Below, one piece after another: positions 17,827 through 26,187 of a stretch of DNA of 64,000 nucleotides. Source of the stretch: SIG299 sp045531955. GTDB taxonomy: Bacteria > Bacillota > Clostridia > Lachnospirales > Lachnospiraceae. The notes beneath the pieces are model-generated. The model was not told where the DNA came from. It saw only the letters and a list, made by a program, of their open reading frames with translations, and did not search any database. The stretch is taken from the NCBI GenBank assembly GCA_045531955.1, contig JAZSFC010000001.1, positions 132,620 through 196,619 on the forward strand. The letters are read 5' to 3'. The first letter of the stretch is position 1. Each line of letters starts with the position of its first letter. Made by a program: the position numbers and the translations under genes.

Positions 17827-18481
17827 ACTGGTAAAAACAAAGGATTTATACGCTTCCCAGCCGGAATATTTAGTGGATTTGTTTGAAAGCTGTGAGTATC
17901 CGTGGGAGATGCTTCCAAAGATTAAGGGCTATATTTTAGACTTAATTGAAAAAGGAATCCCGGGCTATACGAAGCTTGCGGATGATGTGCTGATTGGTGA
18001 AAATGTAAAGATTTATCCAACCGCTACCATTGAAGGTCCGACCATCATCGGTTCCAATACAGAGGTACGTCCGGGGGCCTATATCCGAGGAAGTGTAATT
18101 ACCGGTGAAGGCTGTGTAATGGGTAACTCTTCCGAGTTTAAAAACTGTATTTTATTAGATAAGGTGCAGGCTCCGCATTACAACTACATCGGTGACTCTA
18201 TCCTTGGTTACAAGGCACATACCGGTGCCGGCACAATTTGTTCTAACTTAAAGTCCGATGGTATGGCAGTGGTAATCCACGGTGAGGAAGATTACGAAAC
18301 CGGTCTTAGAAAAATCGGCGGTATTTTGGCAGACGGCGCAGACGTAGGCTGTGGTTCCGTTATCAATCCGGGAACCGTAATTGGTAAGAATACTACGGTT
18401 TATCCTTTGACATCCCTGCGCGGTGTTTATCCGGCAGACTGCATTGTGAAGGATCAGAAGACCGTGGTGAAGAGAGTGTAA
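17819..18481 (+). CDS. Left-handed beta-helix acyltransferase/uridylyltransferase-like protein
   Basis: 220 residues. Hexapeptide repeats run from about residue 60 to the end (VLIGENVKIYPTATIEGPTI and following), the fold of GlmU's acetyltransferase half. The segment YNYIGDSILG followed by GAGTICSN closely recalls the GlmU acetyl-CoA and sugar-binding stretch. There is no nucleotidyltransferase domain. The start is TTG 17819, supported by AAGGAGG 8 bases upstream; it overlaps the mutase stop by 8 bases. Position between a GlmM-like mutase and NagB argues for an amino-sugar acetyltransferase role. Confidence 0.8.
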   Translation: MNKLVKTKDLYASQPEYLVDLFESCEYPWEMLPKIKGYILDLIEKGIPGYTKLADDVLIGENVKIYPTATIEGPTIIGSNTEVRPGAYIRGSVITGEGCVMGNSSEFKNCILLDKVQAPHYNYIGDSILGYKAHTGAGTICSNLKSDGMAVVIHGEEDYETGLRKIGGILADGADVGCGSVINPGTVIGKNTTVYPLTSLRGVYPADCIVKDQKTVVKRV

Positions 18482-18536
18482 ACAGGTGTTATAGGACTTT
18501 TGACAGTATATTTTAAATTGTTTGGAGGATTTCAGT

Positions 18537-19247
18537 ATGAATTTTATTAAAGTAAACAATTACGATGAATTAAGCACAAAGGCGGCTGCACTTATTTGCG
18601 CACAGGTAGTTATGAAGCCAAACTGCGTACTTGGTCTGGCAACCGGTTCTTCCCCACTTGGTACCTATGCAAAGATTGCTGAAAAGTGCGCTAATGGCGA
18701 AGTAGATTTCTCCAAGGTTTCTTCCATCAACCTTGACGAGTATGTAGGTCTTGACGGTTCCAATGACCAGAGTTACCGTTACTTCATGAACACCAAACTG
18801 TTCGAAAAGATTAACATCGATGTAACAAAGACCAACGTTCCTAATGGCTGCGCAGCAGATCTTCAGAAGGAATGTGAAGCATACGATGCACTGATTCAGC
18901 AGAGTGGCGGCATTGATCTTCAGTTACTTGGTATCGGTCTTGACGGCCACATCGGTTTCAACGAGCCGGACTCCTACTTCGAAAAAGCAACTCACGTTGT
19001 AGACCTTGACCCATCCACCATTGAAGCAAATGCACGTTTCTTCGCATCCGAAGCAGATGTTCCAAGAAAGGCTGTTACCATGGGTATGGGCGGCATCATG
19101 AGCGCTAAGAAGGTTCTTTTAATTGCCAACGGCAAGAACAAGAAGGACATTGTTGAGAAGGCATTCTTTGGACCAATCACACCGGCAGTTCCTGCTTCTA
19201 TTTTGCAGCTTCATCCGGATTTAACCGTTATTTATAGTGAGAACTAA
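18537..19247 (+). CDS. nagB: Glucosamine-6-phosphate deaminase NagB
   Basis: 236 residues. It converts glucosamine-6-phosphate to fructose-6-phosphate and ammonia in the cytoplasm. The sugar-phosphate loop GLATGSSPLGTY, the catalytic Asp in NLDEYVGL and the GIGLDGHIGFNEP segment with the catalytic His are all intact. The start is ATG 18537, preceded by TTGGAGGA; the upstream TTG is part of the ribosome site. It ends the operon, so mutase, acyltransferase and deaminase together balance amino sugar between wall synthesis and glycolysis (inference). Confidence 0.95.
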   Translation: MNFIKVNNYDELSTKAAALICAQVVMKPNCVLGLATGSSPLGTYAKIAEKCANGEVDFSKVSSINLDEYVGLDGSNDQSYRYFMNTKLFEKINIDVTKTNVPNGCAADLQKECEAYDALIQQSGGIDLQLLGIGLDGHIGFNEPDSYFEKATHVVDLDPSTIEANARFFASEADVPRKAVTMGMGGIMSAKKVLLIANGKNKKDIVEKAFFGPITPAVPASILQLHPDLTVIYSEN

Positions 19248-19251
19248 GTAG

Positions 19252-19309
19252 AAAAAAACCGTATCCTTGCATCTCCAAAGGAGTCGATGCGCCGGATACG
19301 GTTTTTTTC
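19252..19309 (+). terminator. Terminator after nagB
   Basis: AAAAAACCGTATCC/GGATACGGTTTTTT stem with an inner GCATC/GATGC stem and a T7 run. Confidence 0.9.
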
Positions 19310-19352
19310 GTTATAGGAAAGTACAGAAATCTTTGTTCTTAAGAGAAACCAG

Positions 19353-19381
19353 TTGACAACTGAGTCTTCGAACGATATACT
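19353..19381 (+). promoter_or_regulatory. Strong promoter of the leader/rsgA transcription unit
   Basis: TTGACA at 19353-19358, 17-base spacer, TATACT at 19376-19381. This is close to the full consensus. Confidence 0.85.
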
Positions 19382-19426
19382 AAAGAAAATAAATCTGCAA
19401 AGCAGAGACGAAAGGAGAAATGAATT

Positions 19427-19459
19427 ATGAGATTTTTAAGCGAGGTAATTGTAGCGTAA
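19427..19459 (+). CDS. Leader peptide (10 residues) of an attenuator
   Basis: MRFLSEVIVA followed by TAA, preceded by AAAGGAG with 9-base spacing. After the stop the same frame stays open as LNKKGASNAEVNTSLSLCRY until TAG at 19520-19522. From memory, that downstream text resembles the leader regions of tet(M)-type ribosome-protection genes. Translation of this peptide would place a ribosome just before the hairpins at 19540-19570 and 19593-19650. The leader role is inferred from position, ribosome site and the hairpins. Confidence 0.55.
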   Translation: MRFLSEVIVA

Positions 19460-19660
19460 CTGAATAAGAAGGGTGCAAGTAATGCAGAGGTGAATACCTC
19501 TTTGTCGTTGTGCCGTTATTAGGAACCTTTCGTGAATACTATAACTGTCGGTTGTAGCACACTTTAAAGGTGTGTTATTTTTATGTCCTTTTTTAGCCGT
19601 AGGGGTAGCACTAACAGGGTTACCTTTCTACGGTATTTTTGTACCCTTTTTTAGAAAAAA
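19460..19660 (+). promoter_or_regulatory. Attenuator region before rsgA
   Basis: It contains GAGGT/ACCTC (19488-19501), a CACAC/GTGTG hairpin followed by TTATTTTTA near 19558-19582, and a CCGTAG/CTACGG hairpin followed by TATTTTTG at about 19597-19645. An upstream ACCTTT near 19526 can pair with AAAGGT in the first terminator arm, giving a possible antiterminator. No gene longer than the leader peptide is convincing between 19310 and 19734. Confidence 0.55.
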
Positions 19661-19734
19661 AGAAGGAAAGGAAGTGTTGTTAATTATGAAAAAGATGTTA
19701 AGAGAAATAGTTAAAATACAGGAGGATTATATAG

Positions 19735-20757
19735 GTGAATTTAGAAAAAAATATAATTATAACAGCGAGAATAACGGCTGTTCATAGGGAACGTTATCAG
19801 TTGGTATGTGAACATGGTGAAATTTATGCGAGATTGAAAACAAAAGAGTATTATGTGGAATTGGAGGAATTTCCAACTACAGGTGACTTCGTACTAATTA
19901 ACTATATTGCTAACGGTGACAGTCAGATTATAAAAACACTGCCAAGAAAAACATTCTTTTCACGTTTAGACCCAACGCCGGGCCGGGGGGAACAGGCAGT
20001 GGCAGCAAACTTTGATTATGTGTTTATCATGCAATCGTTGAATCATGATTTTAACACGAAACGGTTGGAGAGATATATGACATTGGCATGGCAGTCCGGT
20101 GCAACTCCGGTTGTTGTGTTGACAAAGGCAGATTTGGTAAAAGATTATGAGGAATATGTGGCAAGTATTGGCGTTGTTGCACCGGGAGTGGAAGTGCATC
20201 TGGTCAGTTCCAAAACCGGTTATGGCATGGAAAATCTGAAAAAATATCTGCAGCCGGGAAAGACGGTTGTATTTTTAGGCTCTTCCGGTGTAGGAAAATC
20301 AAGTTTGGTAAATGCCTTGGCGGGTGAAGAAATCATGGGTGTCAACGGCATACGTGAGGATGACAGTAAAGGGCGCCATACGACAACCTATAGGCAGCTC
20401 ATTACATTGGAGAATGGCGCAATGATTATTGACACTCCGGGGATGCGCAGCATTGGCATGTGGGATATTTCCACCGGACTCGGTGAAGCCTTTGAGGATG
20501 TGGAGCAGTACTTAGGAAAATGTAAGTTTTCTGATTGTAAGCATAACACAGAACCGGGATGTGCTGTAAAACAGGCATTAGAGGATGGAAATTTATCCTT
20601 GGAACGTTGGCAGAGTTATTTGAAACTGAAAAATGAAGCCAAATACTCTGACGACAAAACAACCTATATGCGGGACAAGGCAAAATGGCATAAAGAACTT
20701 GCAAAAAACAGTAAGCGGATGAAAGGAAATAAGAAAAAATATGATACATTTAATTGA
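19735..20757 (+). CDS. rsgA: RsgA-type ribosome small-subunit-dependent GTPase
   Basis: 340 residues. An N-terminal OB fold (about 1-80), a circularly permuted GTPase with G4 TKAD, G5 SSKTG, G1 GSSGVGKSSL and G3 DTPGMR in that order, and a C-terminal zinc site (CKFSDCKHNTEPGCAV). RsgA checks 30S maturation. The start is GTG 19735 after AGGAGG, spacing 8. The leader peptide upstream and its setting beside small transferases suggest an inducible, accessory copy rather than the housekeeping one, which is inference. A 33-residue frame in another register overlaps its start and is not counted as a gene. Confidence 0.92.
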   Translation: MNLEKNIIITARITAVHRERYQLVCEHGEIYARLKTKEYYVELEEFPTTGDFVLINYIANGDSQIIKTLPRKTFFSRLDPTPGRGEQAVAANFDYVFIMQSLNHDFNTKRLERYMTLAWQSGATPVVVLTKADLVKDYEEYVASIGVVAPGVEVHLVSSKTGYGMENLKKYLQPGKTVVFLGSSGVGKSSLVNALAGEEIMGVNGIREDDSKGRHTTTYRQLITLENGAMIIDTPGMRSIGMWDISTGLGEAFEDVEQYLGKCKFSDCKHNTEPGCAVKQALEDGNLSLERWQSYLKLKNEAKYSDDKTTYMRDKAKWHKELAKNSKRMKGNKKKYDTFN

Positions 20758-21192
20758 TGTAAATGAAGAAAATTGGCTGGACATTATTAAACTTAGAGTG
20801 AATGAGCATCAGCAAAATTTCTGGACCGCCCAACCGGAATCATTGCAAGAGGATACATTTATCGTAACTGTAATGCGCGGGTATTTGGTATTGCTGATGA
20901 TTCACAAATGATTGGTGTTGCTTTAGTTAGAGATTTTACAGAGGAACCGCTTAACTATGAATTGGAACAGTTTATGATTGATGAACGGTTTCAAAACAAA
21001 GGGTATGGAACAGAAGCATTACAACAAGTTTTAAATCTTCTAAAACAGGAAGGTCGATATGGTGGTGTGGAAGTCTGCGTTAATCGGGATGACATTGTAG
21101 CAATACATGTTTATGAAAAAGTTGGATTTGTAGATGGCGGATATGTGGATGAAGAATTGCCCGATTGTTTAAATTTGATTTATCATTTATAG
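20741..21192 (+). pseudogene. GNAT acetyltransferase interrupted by a frameshift
   Basis: The first frame starts at ATG 20741 (inside the end of rsgA) and gives MIHLIDVNEENWLDIIKL, then stops at 20911. The C-terminal GNAT core (FMIDERFQNKGYGTEALQQV, the acetyl-CoA loop) continues in another frame from about 20845 to 21192. Reading the second frame upstream gives ARGYIYRNCNARVFGIADD, which is the expected continuation, so a single-base indel lies near 20838-20850. Either a decayed gene or a sequencing error. Confidence 0.75.
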
Positions 21193-21315
21193 TGATGCCG
21201 GAAATAGAAAGTTGACGACACTTCTGGGATACTTGTGAGAAAACATATTGTTTAAGAGTAGAATTTGTTTTGAAATCGTGTTAAAATTTACTAAATAATC
21301 AAAAGGGGAATACAT

Positions 21316-21804
21316 ATGGAAACAAAAGATTTACTCAAATGCTCTCCCGGAGAATTGACTGACAGGGGCATTTGTCCGACCTGTTTTAACCGTGAGCATA
21401 ATGGAATTTTATATGGAGATAACAAGGATAAAATGTTATATGAAGATGAAGACATTGAATGTTTTCTCGTAGGGAATCCTAGAAGTGATGGGCACATGGC
21501 AATTTCTACAATACAGCATTATCATGATATGAGCGAAGCACCAGATGAAATCAATGAAAAAATAGTTCGGTATACAAAACGGTTTATGAGAATTATTAAA
21601 GAGATATATGGCTGTGAGAGGGTTTATATGTGTACCATGTGCGATGGACCGAACAACCATTATCATGTACAATTGATTCCACGCTATAATTTTGAAAAAC
21701 GTGGAAGCGGAAATTTTGTAAAGCCAAGAAAAGAGTATGTGCATGATGAGGAAAAAATTCATAGAATCCGGCAAATGATTTCGAAAGAGATTAGCTTATC
21801 ATGA
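21316..21804 (+). CDS. HIT-family protein
   Basis: 162 residues. The HIT motif is NHYHVQLIPR, with Gln at the third His position (HxHxQ), as in the GalT-like branch, so it may be a nucleotidyl transferase rather than a hydrolase. The upstream segment NPRSDGHMAIST is the usual strand before it. Extra cysteines near the N-terminus (GICPTCFNREH) could bind zinc. It ends 12 bases before the kinase ATG at 21817, suggesting co-transcription. The substrate is unknown. Confidence 0.8.
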   Translation: METKDLLKCSPGELTDRGICPTCFNREHNGILYGDNKDKMLYEDEDIECFLVGNPRSDGHMAISTIQHYHDMSEAPDEINEKIVRYTKRFMRIIKEIYGCERVYMCTMCDGPNNHYHVQLIPRYNFEKRGSGNFVKPRKEYVHDEEKIHRIRQMISKEISLS

Positions 21805-21816
21805 TTGGAGGAAAAA

Positions 21817-22374
21817 ATGAGTAAATTACTACTGATTATGGGCGACCTGGCTACGGGAAAGTCCACATTTGCCAATATTCTTTCCAAGAGATACGGTGTC
21901 AGTATGTTTGGTAAAGATACCATTAAGGAAGTGCTCGGAGATACTATTGGTTTTACAAACCGAGAGGAAAACTTAAAACTATCCAAAGCAACCATGGAGC
22001 TTATGATGTTTCTGTTTATGGAATTTGAAAAATTGGGTAAGCCTTTAATTCTGGAGTCTAATTTCCATACAGGAGAGTTGGAACGTTTGCATGAAATGGC
22101 AAAAGAAAATGATTATGAAGTTTTGACAATAGTGCTTCGTGGAAATGCGGATGTCTTGCATCAGCGCTATCTTAATCGGATGCAAAATGAAAACCGACAT
22201 CCGGTGCATTTGAGTACAACACTGGATGTATATGAAGATTTCAAAAGTTATCTTGAGCGGACAAGAAAAGAAGAAATTCCGGGTGAACGGATAGAAATCA
22301 ATGCGGATGATTTTTCCTATCAGACGGATGAAAAGCTATTAAAAAAGATTGATGAGTTTATGCTGAAAAAATAA
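21817..22374 (+). CDS. P-loop kinase of the AAA_33/Zeta-like type
   Basis: 185 residues. Walker A is GDLATGKST at the N-terminus; FGKDTIKEVL supplies the substrate-side Asp, and LILESNF follows. A basic lid region (RYLNRMQNENRHP) is present. This is typical of small-molecule kinases such as those acting on sugars, antibiotics or nucleosides. I use ATG 21817, which follows TTGGAGG by 5 bases. The substrate cannot be read from sequence, but its setting among acetyltransferases recalls drug-modifying enzymes. Confidence 0.75.
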   Translation: MSKLLLIMGDLATGKSTFANILSKRYGVSMFGKDTIKEVLGDTIGFTNREENLKLSKATMELMMFLFMEFEKLGKPLILESNFHTGELERLHEMAKENDYEVLTIVLRGNADVLHQRYLNRMQNENRHPVHLSTTLDVYEDFKSYLERTRKEEIPGERIEINADDFSYQTDEKLLKKIDEFMLKK

Positions 22375-22400
22375 TCTATATGGATAAAAGAGGAGATAAC

Positions 22401-22934
22401 ATGTTAATACTACGAGATATGCGGGAATTTGATATCGAAGATTATGTCAGATGGTTTACAACAGAAACAGAATGGGGCAATTGGGATTCTCCGTGGGAAG
22501 GCCATTTCGAGGGCACTGAGGAAGAAGAACGCAAGGGCTGGACGGAATATTATGATTCTGTAAAGAATCTGTCGGATGAAGTTGTCCGTTGGAAGTTTGA
22601 GATTGAGTGCGATGGAAAACATATCGGTTGGATATGTGCCTATACGGATTTGGGATACTTAGATAATCCGGAGGAAATTTGGGCTCTTGGACTGGATATT
22701 CCTTGTATAGAGGGCAGAAAGTGCGGTAACGGAACAAAGGCGCTGCAAATGTACATAGACTATTTGAAAGAGCATGGTCACAAATCCTTTTATACCCAGA
22801 CCTGGTCCGGCAATTTGCCTATGATGCGGGTTGCAGAAAAGCTAGGATTTAAGGAAGTATGCCGTAAGAAGGATTATCGGGAAGTAAATGGCGGGTTGTA
22901 TGATGCAATTACTTGGAGATTGGATTTGCAATAG
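22401..22934 (+). CDS. GNAT-family N-acetyltransferase
   Basis: 177 residues. The core strand and acetyl-CoA loop appear as EIWALGLDIPCIEGRKCGNG then TKALQMYIDYLK, and the C-terminal NLPMMRVAEKLGFKEV is the classic GNAT motif B. AGAGGAG precedes ATG 22401 by 7 bases. It is closely spaced after the kinase (26 bases) and before another GNAT gene (23 bases). The acceptor is unknown. Confidence 0.85.
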   Translation: MLILRDMREFDIEDYVRWFTTETEWGNWDSPWEGHFEGTEEEERKGWTEYYDSVKNLSDEVVRWKFEIECDGKHIGWICAYTDLGYLDNPEEIWALGLDIPCIEGRKCGNGTKALQMYIDYLKEHGHKSFYTQTWSGNLPMMRVAEKLGFKEVCRKKDYREVNGGLYDAITWRLDLQ

Positions 22935-22957
22935 AATATTGATTGGAGAAATTGAAA

Positions 22958-23473
22958 ATGAAAATACAAACCATTGAAACCCAAAGACTCCTACTGCGAG
23001 GCTTTACAAAAGACGATGCTTTATGGGCATATAGTATCTGGAACAATCCGGAGATGGGACAGTATTTGCCGGATGAAGCAAAAGAAGAAATCGATGAGGA
23101 ATATCTAAAAATGTTAGAAGGCTTGGGCGAGGATGAAGAATGTTGCTATTTGATTCCTGTATTCAAGGATTCTTTGGAACGGGTAGGAACCTGCAGTTTC
23201 ATGATAAGTGAAGACAAAAAGATATATGATATAGCCTATTGCGTACATAAGAGATTTTGGTGTCAGGGTTATGCGACGGAAATTGCGCAGGGGATGATAG
23301 AGTATGCCCGCAGTCAGGGAGCAGAAAAGGTAACCATTTTCGTGGGTCAGGAAAATGCTGCATCTAATCGTGTTGCGCAAAAATGCGGAGGAAAAATTGT
23401 TAGTGAAAGCACGTATAAAAAACGAGGGACAGATATTGTTATGAAAGATTACAAGTATGAAATCGTATTGTGA
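22958..23473 (+). CDS. GNAT-family N-acetyltransferase (RimJ/RimL-like)
   Basis: 171 residues. The N-terminal ETQRLLLRGFTKDDA is characteristic of the RimJ/RimL branch; the acetyl-CoA loop is RFWCQGYATEIAQGM and motif B is NAASNRVAQKCGGKIV. I start at ATG 22958 because TTGGAG precedes it; the upstream TTG overlaps that site. It sits in the same run of small transferases. Members acetylate ribosomal protein N-termini, amino acids or drugs, and this one cannot be assigned. Confidence 0.87.
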   Translation: MKIQTIETQRLLLRGFTKDDALWAYSIWNNPEMGQYLPDEAKEEIDEEYLKMLEGLGEDEECCYLIPVFKDSLERVGTCSFMISEDKKIYDIAYCVHKRFWCQGYATEIAQGMIEYARSQGAEKVTIFVGQENAASNRVAQKCGGKIVSESTYKKRGTDIVMKDYKYEIVL

Positions 23474-23491
23474 TTTTAAGGAGGTAACCCA

Positions 23492-24247
23492 ATGAAACCC
23501 TACACCATCCAAAACAAAAAAGCATGGGAATACAGTGCCTACGACTTCTGGGTGAAACAAAACGGCACTCCGCAGAAACTGGCGGAAAAGATTTTAGAAA
23601 ATCCGAAAGTGCATTTAAGGAAATATGCGCAATATTTTGACTCTTTTGAGGACATTAAAGTTGCAAATATCTGTGGTTCCTGTGGCAAGAAAGCAATTCC
23701 TTTGGCTCTTCTTGGTTCAGATGTAACGGTGTTTGATATTTCAGAGGACAACAAAAGATATGCAACAGAGGTAGCAGAAGCTGCCGGTGCAACCATCAAT
23801 TATGTGGTTGGTGACGTTTTAGAAATTGATAAAGATCAGTTTTACGGACAGTTTGACGTGGTGTTCATGGAAGGCGGCATTTTGCACTATTTCCATGACA
23901 TCGATGAGTTTATGCAAGTTATGTATGGGTTGCTTAAAAAGAACGGAAAGCTGATATGCAGTGACTTCCATCCTTTTAGTAAGATAGCAGATATTTTGGT
24001 TTTGCAGCAGCCGTCCATGGACTATTTCTCCACGGAAGTGTTTGAGGGCGAAATGGCTCATGCAAGATTTTATGAAGAGGAAATCAGACAGCAGATGCCA
24101 AAGTGCAGCTACAGAAAATACACCATCAGCGAAATTATCAACGGAATCATCAGAAACGGATTTATGTTAGAACAGTTTGATGAGCATCCGGCATGGGAGA
24201 ATAAAACCATTCCGGGAGAGTTTACCGCGTTGGCTTACAAGCGATAA
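23492..24247 (+). CDS. Class I SAM-dependent methyltransferase
   Basis: 251 residues. The SAM-binding motif I is VANICGSCGKKAIPLALLG, motif II VTVFDISEDN and motif IV FDVVFMEGGILHYF. The methyl acceptor is unknown. A perfect AAGGAGG stands 7 bases before the ATG. A short N-terminal helix rich in aromatic residues (AWEYSAYDFWVKQNG) precedes the fold, as in small-molecule methyltransferases of the UbiE/TehB type. Confidence 0.85.
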   Translation: MKPYTIQNKKAWEYSAYDFWVKQNGTPQKLAEKILENPKVHLRKYAQYFDSFEDIKVANICGSCGKKAIPLALLGSDVTVFDISEDNKRYATEVAEAAGATINYVVGDVLEIDKDQFYGQFDVVFMEGGILHYFHDIDEFMQVMYGLLKKNGKLICSDFHPFSKIADILVLQQPSMDYFSTEVFEGEMAHARFYEEEIRQQMPKCSYRKYTISEIINGIIRNGFMLEQFDEHPAWENKTIPGEFTALAYKR

Positions 24248-24280
24248 TAAATCAGTAACGAGCAGAATCAGGAGTCAATA

Positions 24281-24877
24281 ATGAGTCAGTCAGAACAACA
24301 GTGGGACAAGCTTTTAAAAATAAAAACTTCCGGGCGGGACGATACGAAGTCGGACTGTTTCCGGTACCCTTATGAACCAACACCTTATGCAGTACTGGAA
24401 CGCCTGGCCAACAGTGGGTTGATCCGCAAGCAGGATGTAGTACTGGATTACGGTTGCGGAAAAGGAAGAGTAGACTTTTTTCTGGCCTATCAGACAAGGG
24501 CGCACTGTATCGGTGTGGAGTATGATGAACGTATTATTGCGGTGGCAAATGAAAACAGGAATACGGCTGTTTCTGCCTGTAGAGTAGAAATACTGCTTGG
24601 AAATGCGGAGACCTTCCCGGTACCGGAACATGTAAACAGGATTTTCTTTTTTAACCCGTTTTCCGTGGAAATATTGCAGACGGCAATGGCAAGAATTTTA
24701 GAGTCCTACTATGAAAATCCAAGGGAAATGCTGTTGTTTTTCTATTTTCCGTCCCCGGAGTATATTTCTTACCTGATGACGGTGGATGAACTGAGCTTTT
24801 ATGATGAAATCGACTGTAGTGATTTGTTTGAAGAAAATAAGGACAGGGAAAAGATTGTGATATTTCAAATGCTATGA
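24281..24877 (+). CDS. Class I SAM-dependent methyltransferase
   Basis: 198 residues with motif I VVLDYGCGKGRVDFFL, motif II IGVEYDERII and motif IV NRIFFFNPFS. The Asn-Pro-Phe in motif IV recalls NPPF-type enzymes that methylate amide or exocyclic nitrogens, but the motif is not exact. It ends the run of transferase genes. No strong terminator is visible before the next gene. Confidence 0.82.
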   Translation: MSQSEQQWDKLLKIKTSGRDDTKSDCFRYPYEPTPYAVLERLANSGLIRKQDVVLDYGCGKGRVDFFLAYQTRAHCIGVEYDERIIAVANENRNTAVSACRVEILLGNAETFPVPEHVNRIFFFNPFSVEILQTAMARILESYYENPREMLLFFYFPSPEYISYLMTVDELSFYDEIDCSDLFEENKDREKIVIFQML

Positions 24878-24928
24878 TAGAATACAGGCAAAAGGATAAG
24901 CTTTTGCAACACTTTGGAGGGAAAATCG

Positions 24929-26137
24929 ATGAAAAAGAAAGTTTTATTTTATATATTAGCAGTTGGTATGCTGTGTTTTGGTGGCTGCCAAAACAAGGGA
25001 CAGGTAGATGAACCGGCACCGATGGCAGAGCTGACGGCCACAAGTACTTCGATACCGACGGCAACCAATACCCCGACCCCAACCCCGATACCATCCATGA
25101 CGACTATGGAATTGGTACGGGATATGGGAGTTGGTATTAATTTGGGAAATACCTATGAAGCCTGCGGAGACTGGATTGCACAGTGGGGTGATGGTACGCC
25201 GGAATCCTATGAAACCGCCTGGGGAAGTCCGGTCATAACCGAAGAAATGATAAAAGGTATTGCAGATGCTGGCTTTGGCGTGCTGCGTGTTCCTGTGGCA
25301 TGGTCTAATATGATGGGAGCAAATTATACCATCAAAAAGGCATATATTGATGCGGTTAAGGAAGTGGTGGATTGGGCAATTAAGTATGATTTGTATGTGA
25401 TAATCAATCTTCACTATGACAATGGATGGTTGGAAAATTTCCCTAAAGATAAAGAAAATTGTATGAGAAAATATTATCGCATTTGGGAGCAGGTGGCAGA
25501 GAATTTTAAAGATTATGATGAACATCTTATGTTTGAGTCCCAAAATGAGGAATTGGGGTGGAATTCTGTTTGGAATCCGTGGGGCGGTACGAAAGGAAAG
25601 GAAGAATCCTTTGCACTGGTGAACGAAATTAATCAGACTTTCGTGGATGTTATCCGGGCTTCCGGAGGAAAAAATCCGGAGCGGCATTTGCTGATTTCCG
25701 GTTATAACACCGGTATTGAGCATACTTTGGATGAGCTTTTTAAAATGCCGGAGGACCCAGCAGGAAGGTGTGCAGTTTCTGTGCATTATTATAATCCGTC
25801 TACTTTTGCAATTTTGACAGAGGATGCTTCATGGGGAAAGGCTCAGGCAACATGGGGAACTGATGCAGAGGTGAAAGATTTGATTCGCTATATGGAAATG
25901 CTGAAAAACGGATTTGTGGATAAGGGTATTCCGGTAATTATTGGGGAATATGGCTGCCCGGTAGAGAATAAGGAATTAGAGTCCGTTCGTTTGTTTCTCA
26001 CCTCTGTTTGTAAGGAGGCCTATGAACGTGGCATCTGTCCGGTGTTATGGAGTACATCGGGAGGTCATTATGACCGAAACACTTATCAGATGATGGATGA
26101 GGTGTTAGCAGAATTTTATAAGAACATAGCAAAGTAA
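24929..26137 (+). CDS. GH5 endoglucanase-like lipoprotein
   Basis: 402 residues. A lipoprotein signal peptide ends at the lipobox CFGGC, followed by a Thr/Pro linker (to about residue 60), then a glycoside hydrolase family 5 barrel. Family marks include GINLGNTYEA near the start, the acid/base Glu in FESQNEELG and the nucleophile Glu in IIGEYGCP. It should hydrolyse beta-1,4-glucan or a related polymer at the cell surface. The start is ATG 24929 after TTTGGAGGG. It could release oligosaccharides for the GH3 enzyme at 56 kb. Confidence 0.9.
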   Translation: MKKKVLFYILAVGMLCFGGCQNKGQVDEPAPMAELTATSTSIPTATNTPTPTPIPSMTTMELVRDMGVGINLGNTYEACGDWIAQWGDGTPESYETAWGSPVITEEMIKGIADAGFGVLRVPVAWSNMMGANYTIKKAYIDAVKEVVDWAIKYDLYVIINLHYDNGWLENFPKDKENCMRKYYRIWEQVAENFKDYDEHLMFESQNEELGWNSVWNPWGGTKGKEESFALVNEINQTFVDVIRASGGKNPERHLLISGYNTGIEHTLDELFKMPEDPAGRCAVSVHYYNPSTFAILTEDASWGKAQATWGTDAEVKDLIRYMEMLKNGFVDKGIPVIIGEYGCPVENKELESVRLFLTSVCKEAYERGICPVLWSTSGGHYDRNTYQMMDEVLAEFYKNIAK

Positions 26138-26141
26138 TAAA

Positions 26142-26187
26142 TACCCCGCTGGAGCATATCAGATATACTCCGGCGGGGTGGTTTTTA
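26142..26187. terminator. Bidirectional terminator between GH5 and LUD genes
   Basis: CCCCGC-GGAG/CTCC-GCGGGG stem (one internal mismatch) around an AT-rich loop, then GGTTTTTAG. Confidence 0.8.

Noticed and set aside
19572..19787. A 71-residue frame before rsgA
   Set aside because: It spans the attenuator hairpins and overlaps the rsgA start in another register; no good ribosome site at its first codon.
20908..21192. The GNAT C-terminal half as a separate 94-residue gene
   Set aside because: It lacks the first GNAT strands, which are encoded in another frame just upstream; a frameshift explains both parts.
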